NCBI GenBank assembly: GCA_044450465.1
Contig: JBIOJB010000117.1
Location: forward strand, 1-8,699
Source of the DNA: JBIOJB01 sp044450465
GTDB taxonomy: Bacteria; Chloroflexota; Dormibacteria; Dormibacterales; Dormibacteraceae
DNA: 8,699 nt
Reading direction: 5' to 3'
The translations under genes and the position numbers were made by a program. Of this stretch, positions 1-5,379 are shown one piece after another. Positions within the stretch are counted from its first letter, which is position 1. Every line of letters begins with the position of its first letter. The notes beneath the pieces are model-generated. The model did no database searches, was not told the DNA's origin, and saw only the letters and a list, made by a program, of their open reading frames with translations.

Positions 1-1
1 G

Positions 2-244
2 GACACCGCGATGGCGGTCATGCTCATCCTGCTCGCCGCGACCGACCTTGGCGTCGGCGCGCTCTACTTCGGCATCTTCTACGGAGAGAACGAGGCCCTG
101 CGTGAGTTGGGCGTGCCAGGTGGCCACAAGCCAATCGGGGCAGTTGGACTCGGCCATCCCGCGACGGACGAAACGGTCGACTTGACCCGCTTCGCAAAAC
201 GGCGCCGCGTGTTCGACGACATGGTCCATCGCAACGGGTGGTGA
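2..244 (+). CDS. Nitroreductase-family protein, C-terminal fragment (cut by window start)
   Basis: The frame is open from base 2 and ends at the TGA at 242-244, so this is the last 80 codons of a longer gene. The text resembles the C-terminal end of FMN-dependent nitroreductase-like proteins: a hydrophobic Ala/Leu-rich helix, then a loop with FGIFYGE, a segment LGVPGGHKPIGAVGLGHPA that matches the family's common GxPxGxxPxGxxxxGxPA ending, and a basic tail with RRxFDDMVH. Such enzymes reduce nitro or quinone-like substrates with NAD(P)H in the cytoplasm. The ATG at position 11 is probably internal, because family proteins run to about 200 residues. The gene belongs to the chromosomal left flank and lies 43 bp upstream of the tRNA gene. 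Family assignment rests on remembered motif resemblance in a fragment, so it is moderate. Confidence 0.65.
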   Translation, partial: DTAMAVMLILLAATDLGVGALYFGIFYGENEALRELGVPGGHKPIGAVGLGHPATDETVDLTRFAKRRRVFDDMVHRNGW

Positions 245-287
245 GAGGACGCTGACTAGAATGAGCGTCGCCGGAGAGAGGCATAGG

Positions 288-364
288 CGGGCGGTGGCTT
301 AGCTCGGTAAAGCGCCTGGTTTGGGACCAGGAGACCGCGAGTTCAAATCTCGCCCGCCCGACCA
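288..364 (+). tRNA. tRNA-Pro (anticodon TGG), integration target
   Basis: A full cloverleaf can be folded by eye. The acceptor stem is CGGGCGG (288-294) with CCGCCCG (354-360). The anticodon stem is CCTGG (315-319) with CCAGG (327-331), around the loop TTTGGGA with anticodon TGG at 322-324. The T stem is GCGAG/CTCGC (337-341/349-353) around TTCAAAT. The D arm is short, GCT/AGC. The discriminator is A361 and CCA is encoded at 362-364. This copy is complete and presumably functional. Its 3' half from base 318 is repeated at the right end of the integrative element, so the element restores the gene on insertion, as tRNA-targeting tyrosine integrases normally do. Confidence 0.95.
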
Positions 365-372
365 TCACGTTT
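318..372 (+). repeat. Left attachment repeat (tRNA 3' half plus 8 bp)
   Basis: These 55 bases match 7159-7213 exactly, at an offset of 6841. The match begins in the 5' side of the anticodon stem (base 317 is T here and C in the right copy) and ends at base 373. It spans the anticodon loop, the T arm, the acceptor 3' strand, CCA and TCACGTTT. Beyond it the two copies still align but diverge. The identical block is therefore the likely core of site-specific exchange, with the actual crossover somewhere inside it. Confidence 0.88.
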
Positions 373-471
373 CTGAGCGCTGAAAACGGCCGATTTTGAT
401 CTCATTTCGACCGCTTTGGAAGGCCTTGGGCGCGCGGTTGGAACGGCTGTGGAAAACTCCTGGAACATGCC

Positions 472-483
472 GAGTTAAGAGAC
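472..483 (+). promoter_or_regulatory. Candidate integrase arm site, left end
   Basis: The 12-mer GAGTTAAGAGAC occurs here, 99 bp inside the left repeat, and again in the same orientation at 7087-7098, about 60 bp inside the right repeat. A third copy sits in the mini-element at 7313-7324. Matching short motifs in both ends of an otherwise unlike element are what arm-type integrase (or Xis) binding sites would look like. The role is inferred from position only. Confidence 0.35.
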
Positions 484-519
484 CGCAGGACTGGCCTACC
501 CGTTACAAGGGAGGCCAAG

Positions 520-1542
520 ATGGGCGCGGTGAAACATTCGGTACGGCTCGTCAACGACAGTGGCTTTGCTGTTCCGGTTCGCCGGCAGCCACCGCTGGTC
601 GTCGGCTATGAGCACTTCCGGCTGGACCGGCAGGGCCAGCTGCTCTCGCCGAAGACGCTGATCTACTACGACGAGACGGTCCTGCCGTTTCTGCGCTGGC
701 TGGAGGCTGAGGGCGTGCGGCGCTTCGACGAGGTCGACGTCGGGCGGGTGCGCACCTTTCGAGCACACCTCGCCGCAAGGCTCGGCAAGTACGGCCGGCC
801 GCTGGCGCCGAAGACGATCCTGGAGTATCACAGAGCCATCCTCTGCTTCCTCCGCTGGGCTCGCCGAGAAGGTTACGCGGTCGACCCGCGGATCCTCGAG
901 CTCACGGCGCCTCGCGTGCCGGACAAGGAGCCGACGGTCTACCACATCGCCCAGCTGCGCAAGATCCTGGCGGCGTGCAACCCCGCCGTCCCGACCGAGG
1001 ACCTGGTGGTCCGGATCCTGGTCAGCTCAGGGCTTCGCCGAGAGGAGCTGTGCGGGCTGGCGGTCGTGGGTCCGGACGGCCTGTCGGACGTCATGACCGA
1101 CTCGCTGAGTAGCGGACGCGTGGAGCTCCGCGTTCGCTGGAACGCGGGTGCCAAGGGCCGCAAGTCACGCCGGGTGCCGATCACTCCCAAGCTGGCTGCT
1201 GCGATCAAGCGCTACGAAGCCCGCCACCGCCGGGAGTCGGATAATCCGCAGCTGCTGATCAACGAGCATTCGAAGCCGTACCAGGGGCCAGGGATCAAGT
1301 CGATGATGGACCGCATCACTCGGCGCGTTGGCTTTCGCGTGCACGCCCACGCGTTCCGCCACACCTTTGCCACCGTCGCAGCGAAGATGGGGTGGAACTT
1401 CGAGCACCTGCGAGCGGCGATGGGCCACTCGGACTACGGCATGCTGCAACGGTATGTTCGTCTGGCTACGGAGCGAGATTTAGGGCCACGCGCCGACTGG
1501 TTGGACCTGATCGCAAACAATCCGGCTATGGAGTGGCAGTAG
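520..1542 (+). CDS. int: Tyrosine recombinase (phage-type integrase)
   Basis: This 340-residue protein would catalyse insertion and excision of the element at tRNA-Pro. The N-terminal half (about 43-130) has the helical SAM-like core-binding layout, with TLIYYDETVLPFLRWL and TILEYHRAILCFLRWA. The catalytic domain (about 140-330) shows the full set of residues: R173 in SGLRREEL, K212 in GAKGRKSRR, H277-x-x-R280 in HAFRHTFA, H303 in MGHSD and the nucleophile Y312 in QRYVRL. Length is normal for the family. The ATG at 520 is supported by the Shine-Dalgarno AAGGGAGG at 507-514, five bases upstream. The gene lies just inside the attachment repeat and points away from the tRNA, the usual arrangement. 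A secreted-protein gene starts 2 bp after its stop. A diverged copy of its first 41 codons is found at 7361-7483. Confidence 0.95.
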   Translation: MGAVKHSVRLVNDSGFAVPVRRQPPLVVGYEHFRLDRQGQLLSPKTLIYYDETVLPFLRWLEAEGVRRFDEVDVGRVRTFRAHLAARLGKYGRPLAPKTILEYHRAILCFLRWARREGYAVDPRILELTAPRVPDKEPTVYHIAQLRKILAACNPAVPTEDLVVRILVSSGLRREELCGLAVVGPDGLSDVMTDSLSSGRVELRVRWNAGAKGRKSRRVPITPKLAAAIKRYEARHRRESDNPQLLINEHSKPYQGPGIKSMMDRITRRVGFRVHAHAFRHTFATVAAKMGWNFEHLRAAMGHSDYGMLQRYVRLATERDLGPRADWLDLIANNPAMEWQ

Positions 1543-1544
1543 CG

Positions 1545-2186
1545 ATGTCCTTTAGGCGGTCAACCATTGCATTGGCGATCGCTGCGGTAGCTGTGCTGAT
1601 GGGCACCGTGACGGCATACGCAGCCATGGACGCGACGCTTTCCTCTGACCACGCCCGGCCAGGAGATTGGGTCCTCCTTCTGACTGACGACAACAACGGG
1701 AAAGCGATCTACGACGATCTCTCTGCCGAAGGGAATCAGCTTATATACCTGGCCCCGACAGCAGGCGAGTTCACGGCGGGATGCGGAGGAAGCGGCGCCA
1801 AGATGGTCGGACGGTTGGCGTGGCGAGGCAACCGAGGCGGCGTCGCCTTTCGAGTTCCAACTCTGCCGCTGGGTACGTACTACCTGTTCATGGAGACTCA
1901 CGCGCAGTGCTGGCGAATTGCCGGCACCGTGTCCGGCACTCATGGTCCGCTTGTTCTAGCGATCGGCAACGTCGTGGCCGACAATCAGAATGGTGCCGCG
2001 ACCTGGAGCGTCGATTCATTGGGACCGCCTCAACAGCAGGGACCTTCACAACAGCCTGCTCACCAACCAGTCACTTCTGCACCAATCGGACAGCAGCTTC
2101 TCGTCGTAGCGATCGTGATTGTGGCCCTGCTAGTGGCTGCGGCGACCTGGTGGCGATGGCTGCGGCGTCGCTCGTCCTTGAGCTAA
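1545..2186 (+). CDS. Secreted, C-terminally membrane-anchored protein of unknown function
   Basis: I do not recognise a family. The 213-residue product has a basic start (MSFRR), a hydrophobic signal segment (about 7-26) and a likely cleavage site after AYA-A. An exported domain of about 130 residues with two cysteines (C80, C122) follows. Its strand pattern FRVPTLPLGTYYLFME is suggestive of an Ig-like beta-sandwich. Then come a Pro/Gln-rich linker (about 160-182), one transmembrane helix (about 184-202) and a short Arg-rich tail (RWLRRR). It is therefore probably displayed outside the cell and anchored by its C-terminus; no LPxTG-type sortase motif is seen. The frame is open upstream into the integrase gene, but the ATG at 1545 is preferred because it gives the signal peptide directly and starts 2 bp after the integrase stop, with GGAG at 1530-1533. 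Co-transcription with the integrase is likely. Confidence 0.75.
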   Translation: MSFRRSTIALAIAAVAVLMGTVTAYAAMDATLSSDHARPGDWVLLLTDDNNGKAIYDDLSAEGNQLIYLAPTAGEFTAGCGGSGAKMVGRLAWRGNRGGVAFRVPTLPLGTYYLFMETHAQCWRIAGTVSGTHGPLVLAIGNVVADNQNGAATWSVDSLGPPQQQGPSQQPAHQPVTSAPIGQQLLVVAIVIVALLVAAATWWRWLRRRSSLS

Positions 2187-2197
2187 CTTCGCGAATC

Positions 2198-2212
2198 GGG
2201 CACAGCTTGCCC
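2198..2212. terminator. Weak hairpin between convergent genes
   Basis: GGGCA (2198-2202) pairs with TGCCC (2208-2212) around a five-base loop, in the 42-bp gap between two convergent genes. A run of C rather than T follows. It could serve as a bidirectional, factor-dependent stop, but the stem is only five pairs, so this is tentative. Confidence 0.2.
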
Positions 2213-2228
2213 CCCCACAAAATCGATG

Positions 2229-3398
2229 TCAGGTGACCGAGGGCACGTTAGCGCGTCTCCAATGCAACCCACCGTCATCGGTAAGACCCAGCCCGAATCC
2301 GCCGACCACGCTCAGCTCAGCCCACGCGTGCTTCGCGTCGAGCACATGCGGAACCAACTGCCATCTCGGGAGTGAATTGGTGATCTGTTTCCAGGTCTGT
2401 CCCGCGTCTGCTGATTTGAAGAGCGCGATGTCCTTGACGGCCCACCAGTGAGAAGCATCCTGGTATGCAACATCGCCGGGTGGAGGCGCCAGGTAACGCC
2501 AGCTGCTCCCGAGATCGAAGGATGTGAAGAGCGCGGGCTCACTGGGGTTTGGGGATGTCGTGGTGAAACCGGTGGTGGCGACCACTCCATGCTCAGGAAG
2601 TAATTCGACGGTCGTTCCGTGGCCATTTGAGTCCCAGCTCCGACCCGGAGGTGGAGGCAAATCCTGCCGCTGCCAGTTCTGGCCAGCGTCGGCGGACGCG
2701 TACAGGTGGGGAGGCCCAGCTCCCAGGCTACCCATCCACGCTTCACCCGGCGCACGAATGGCCATGTAGTAGGCGTCGCGGGGTGGATCCGGTAGCCGTT
2801 GCCAGGATGCGCCGCCGTCGCTGGTCTCGTAGAGATCGAAGAGCTGCCCACTCGTGGGCTCGGCCGGGTCTTGCACCAGAGCCCATCCCCGGCGTGCATC
2901 AACAAATGTGATCGCCACGCAGGGCGTCGACGGAAGTTGGACTTGGGTCCAGGTGTCACCCCTGTCGCTTGTCCTGTACAACTGCTCTCCGACCGAGGGG
3001 AGGCCAAGATCCATGAAGCCGTTCGATCTGTCGAATAGGTGAGTGGTGAGCTGCGCGAATCCAGGAGTGCTGCCGTGACCGGTGAACTGCAGCCTCCAGT
3101 GCTGCGCGCCGTCGGTGGTGTTGAACACTTCAAATTGGGCCGGCGGGGAAGGAGCGTTGGTGACATTGAGTGCCGCCCAGCCGAGGGTCGGCGTGACGAA
3201 GGAGTAGGTCACCGGGTTGGGGCCGGCCGGCGGAGTTGGCGTAACTGGCGTCCCGGTCCGGAACGTGGTGCCCGACCGCAGGTACACGATGCCCGCGGCA
3301 GCGACCACGACAATGGCGACCGCCGCGATAGCGGTAGCGCGGCGTCGACGCTGCGAAGACTCGTTCGGAACTGGCTCGCCGAACGGCGCGACACCCAT
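2229..3398 (-). CDS. Membrane-anchored Asp-box (BNR/YCF48-like) beta-propeller protein
   Basis: The 389-residue product starts with a cytoplasmic stretch ending in four arginines, then one transmembrane helix (about 20-40, Ala/Val-rich), a Pro/Thr-rich linker and a large extracytoplasmic repeat domain. Seven Asp-box motifs of the S/T-x-D-x-G-x-x-W type are visible, near residues 94-101, 143-150, 192-199, 235-242, 293-300, 329-336 and 373-380. Examples are TSDRGDTW, TSDGGASW and SADAGQTW. This predicts a six- to eight-bladed propeller like those of sialidase-type or YCF48/sortilin-like proteins. No sialidase catalytic residues could be assigned, so a binding or scaffold role is as likely as an enzyme. 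The start is uncertain: the frame is open to 3611, but that extension runs through the GGGACGT repeats and reads as low-complexity TSQTSQTS. ATG 3398 places the helix near the N-terminus. No convincing ribosome site is seen. Convergent with the 1545-2186 gene. Confidence 0.8.
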   Translation of the reverse strand: MGVAPFGEPVPNESSQRRRRATAIAAVAIVVVAAAGIVYLRSGTTFRTGTPVTPTPPAGPNPVTYSFVTPTLGWAALNVTNAPSPPAQFEVFNTTDGAQHWRLQFTGHGSTPGFAQLTTHLFDRSNGFMDLGLPSVGEQLYRTSDRGDTWTQVQLPSTPCVAITFVDARRGWALVQDPAEPTSGQLFDLYETSDGGASWQRLPDPPRDAYYMAIRAPGEAWMGSLGAGPPHLYASADAGQNWQRQDLPPPPGRSWDSNGHGTTVELLPEHGVVATTGFTTTSPNPSEPALFTSFDLGSSWRYLAPPPGDVAYQDASHWWAVKDIALFKSADAGQTWKQITNSLPRWQLVPHVLDAKHAWAELSVVGGFGLGLTDDGGLHWRRANVPSVT

Positions 3399-3457
3399 CG
3401 TCCCCAGTAGAACATCGTCGACAAGTTCCTGGACGGGCGAGACGAATTTCTGGACGA

Positions 3458-3487
3458 GGGACGTTTGGGACGTTTCGAAGCGTCCCA
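3458..3487. repeat. Two GGGACGTTT direct repeats merging into a hairpin
   Basis: GGGACGTTT occurs twice in tandem (3458-3466, 3467-3475). The second copy then forms an inverted repeat, TGGGACG (3466-3472) with CGTCCCA (3481-3487), around a short TTTCGAAG centre that can pair further. It lies upstream of the likely start of the minus-strand propeller gene and about 510 bp upstream of rep. The same GGGACGT core recurs at 3571-3641. Confidence 0.6.
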
Positions 3488-3570
3488 GAACGCGGTTCAA
3501 ACATCCTGTCGTCGTTGGTTTGCTTGACGACGATGAGATCGCTAATCCGGATGCTGAGTCAGCCGCTGGT

Positions 3571-3641
3571 GGGGACGTCTGGGACGTCTGGGACGTCTGA
3601 AGTCGTCCCAAGTCGTCCCAAGTCGTGGTTTAGACGTCCCC
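3571..3641. repeat. Iteron-like array: GGGACGTCT x3, AGTCGTCCCA x2.7, and inverted end
   Basis: GGGACGTCT is repeated three times head to tail at 3572-3580, 3581-3589 and 3590-3598. It is followed by the 10-mer AGTCGTCCCA at 3601-3610 and 3611-3620 with a partial third copy to 3627, and closed by AGACGTCCCC (3632-3641). The last is the exact reverse complement of 3571-3580. The block thus combines tandem direct repeats with flanking inverted arms. Placed upstream of a Rep-like gene, it could be the replication origin or the operator of the HTH protein. An alternative is coding low-complexity: one plus-strand frame reads it as repeated Asp-Val-Trp. Confidence 0.65.
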
Positions 3642-3740
3642 AAAGTCCGTGGTGTCATTGATCGTGATGTCACCTAGGTACGCGGCCAATACAGGGATCG
3701 GCGCCGGCACGTCGCCCGCGTTGCCCATGCGTGGCGAAGC
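3630..3740 (-). pseudogene. Possible remnant of a second tyrosine recombinase C-terminus
   Basis: A minus-strand frame ending at 3630 contains GDVPAPIPVLAAYLGDITIN. This resembles the DV-x-A-x-x-P-x-L-x-x-YLGH stretch before the catalytic tyrosine in one group of phage-type integrases. The usual His is Asp here, the tyrosine region is missing, and the frame runs into the GGGACGTC array and stops. Nothing recognisable precedes it in the same frame. If real, it is a decayed piece of an older integrase left inside the element. The resemblance covers only about 20 residues, so chance is quite possible. Confidence 0.3.
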
Positions 3741-3995
3741 CTCGCAGCGAACGCCGGTCAAGCACTTGGCGATGGACGGCCGGCAGCGCGTGCGCGCTCC
3801 CGAGCGCGCGACGCGCAGCGCGAATGGGTCGGGATGCTCGCAAAGTATGCCGACGGTCGAGTCGTCGGCGAGGCAATCACCTCGCGTGCGGCGGCGCTGG
3901 TCGGAGAACCGGCTGCAGTTCGGTGCTAGCGGTCCGGGTCCCCTCACAGAGGACCGCCAAAAGCCAGTGGTGACGCCGTAACGACAGCCCTCCGG
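3642..3995. other. Gene-free region upstream of rep
   Basis: Apart from the possible integrase remnant at its left end, I see no convincing gene here. In the rep frame the sequence is open to the TAG at 3927-3929, and upstream of that stop it reads as a short unremarkable peptide. AGAGGA at 3948-3953 is too far from the rep start to act as its ribosome site. Around 3785-3820 the DNA is very rich in GCGC. Confidence 0.4.
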
Positions 3996-5034
3996 GTGCT
4001 CTCCTCAGGCGTCGATTCGCTCTACGTCTCGTTCAGAGGAGACGTAAGCGCCGAACGTCTCGACGAATTAGAGGTCTTGAAGGCTTCGGCGCAAGAGACT
4101 GGCCAGCCGTCAGTGCTCGCCCATGGCGCTCGGAAGGCAATCGTGCAGCCGTCCGGGTGGGGAAGCTATCGCTATTGGCTCCGCTGCAGAGACTTCGACG
4201 TCTTCGTGGGGCGGGCTAAGAGTCTGCCAGCCGTCTACGCGCGGCTCGCGAGCTCGTTCATTCACGAGGTTGGTCCGAATTGCGCCATCGCTGAGTTGAA
4301 GTCGTTCGTGGAGTTCGCGTTGCAGCCACAGGGTGCCGAAGCGGTCTGTTCGCGGGTGGACATCTACGCCGACTTCCAGGGTTGGGTGCCGCGACAACAA
4401 GACTACGAGCGGTTCGTCACCAGGAGTCGGCGCAACACATCGCATGTTGCGATTCACCATGACGGTCGTCAGTTCACCGGTTTCACATTCGGACGCGACG
4501 CGATCGTCGCCAGGCTGTACGACAAAGGGGCCGAAATTGCGCACTCGGGTAAAGACTGGATGCGTGCCGTTTGGGGTGACCGCCTCGATCCCTCGTTACC
4601 AATATGGCGCATTGAGTTCCAGCTGCGGCGCGAGGTACTTGCGGAATGCTCACTCAAGGAACCAGAAGAGGTCGTGCGGAAACGCCAGGACCTGTGGAGC
4701 TACGCGACCCAGTGGCTGTCGCTGCGATCGCCCCGGTCAGGTGAGCGACGAACGAGGTGGCCGGTAGCCGGCGCGTGGGTGCAGCTGTCGCTGTCGGAGC
4801 TCGGAGCCCGGCAAAGCTCATTGGTGCGTCAGCGCATCAGAAAGCGCGAGGAGTCAGTCCTGGTCCGTGGCCTGGCGGGCTACGCCAGCTCCCTCGCTGC
4901 GGTGGCCGGCGTCAGCGACCTGGACGTTGCGATGTTGGTGGGCGGCGCCGCGGCGCCGCGTGGGCGAGTACATGGATGCAACAGGCCGAGACTTTCGCGC
5001 GCTGGTCTTGGCCAAGAGGGAGCGCCTGGTGTGA
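3996..5034 (+). CDS. Rep_trans-like replication initiator, frame broken near 4942-4960
   Basis: The first about 318 residues match the plan of rolling-circle replication initiation factors of the Rep_trans type. They show SGVDSLYVSF near the start, CSRVDIYADFQGW (118-130), the characteristic ARLYDKGAE with Y175, and IWRIEFQLRREVLAE (203-216). Such proteins nick an origin and prime copying of a circular molecule, here presumably the excised element. The reading frame as written runs on to 5333 and would fuse to an HTH domain. However, just after an 8-bp tandem repeat (4942-4957) a different frame gives a plausible natural end, VGEYMDATGRDFRALVLAKR, stopping at TGA 5032-5034 and overlapping the next gene's GTG. 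I therefore place the ancestral end at 5034, with a +1 shift at the repeat. The first start codon in frame is GTG 3996, with no good ribosome site. Protein-like sequence (VTTALRV) continues upstream, so the original start may be lost. Confidence 0.68.
4942..4960 (+). repeat. 8-bp tandem repeat GCGGCGCC x2 at the rep frameshift
   Basis: GCGGCGCC is present at 4942-4949 and 4950-4957, followed by the first three bases of a further copy. Within it, 4944-4957 is a perfect 14-bp palindrome. One unit more would put rep into the frame that ends at 5034; the present count puts it into the frame that reads through the HTH gene. Slippage here, or a one-base sequencing error in a GC hairpin, would both explain the shift. 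Confidence 0.7.
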
Positions 5035-5333
5035 CTCTGCAGTGGACGCTGGAATGGTCGGTCGACACTACCGCGATCGATCGAGTACGAATCCTGCGGG
5101 GCTGGACGCGCCGCGACCTGGCACACGAGGCCCACGTTGATGAGGGAACGCTTTGTGACCTCTTCGCAGGTCGACGCCGGCCTACTTTCGGCACTCTGCG
5201 GGCGCTCTGCCAAGTGCTCGGGCTATCGCTCGAGGATGTGATCGCCTTCACGTCCGCGCGCCAGCAGAATTTCAGCTCGATCGGCAGCCCGGCGTCTGAC
5301 CCATGTTCGCGACGAGGCCCATCCCGTGTCTGA
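5031..5333 (+). CDS. XRE/Cro-type helix-turn-helix protein
   Basis: This small protein of 100 residues has a helix-turn-helix of the Cro/CI type at about 15-71. The core is RVRILRGWTRRDLAHEAHVD, followed by EGTLCDLFAGRRRPTFGTLRALCQVLGL, with the typical spacing of recognition helix and following helices. Such proteins are usually DNA-binding repressors. The GTG at 5031 overlaps the proposed rep stop (GTGA), and a good Shine-Dalgarno, AAGAGGGAG at 5014-5022, lies eight bases upstream; both support an independent start. In the sequence as given it is also in frame with rep through the shifted reading, so a Rep-HTH fusion would be read. Likely role: control of rep or excision. A directionality factor is possible but not shown. 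Confidence 0.68.
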   Translation: MTLQWTLEWSVDTTAIDRVRILRGWTRRDLAHEAHVDEGTLCDLFAGRRRPTFGTLRALCQVLGLSLEDVIAFTSARQQNFSSIGSPASDPCSRRGPSRV

Positions 5334-5379
5334 GCGGTCCGTTTCGTAACCGGAGGCTTGAGCCGATCGTTTCCATCTC

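Noticed and set aside
24..368. Long minus-strand open frame over the nitroreductase end and the tRNA.
   Set aside because: It runs antisense through a clear tRNA and a coding end, is rich in Arg/Ser as GC-rich shadows are, and shows no motif.
1392..1544. Upstream extension of the secreted protein from ATG 1392.
   Set aside because: It would overlap the integrase catalytic region, including the codon for its active tyrosine, in another frame, and would bury the signal peptide. ATG 1545 follows the integrase stop directly.
3217..3600. Plus-strand frame ending in repeated Asp-Val-Trp, partly protein-like (LLDDDEIANPDAESAAGG).
   Set aside because: Most of it lies opposite the well-supported Asp-box propeller gene, and its end is the repeat array. 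No start with a ribosome site and no domain is visible. It might be the eroded 3' end of a lost gene, but nothing proves it.
3399..3611. A 71-residue N-terminal extension of the minus-strand propeller protein from ATG 3611.
   Set aside because: The extension is low-complexity, encoded by the repeats, and would put the transmembrane helix near residue 90. The internal ATG at 3398 gives a normal membrane-anchored protein, though the choice is not certain.
3571..3641. A CRISPR-like array, considered because of the regular repeats.
   Set aside because: Units are 9-10 bp and head to tail with no spacers, and there are no cas genes.
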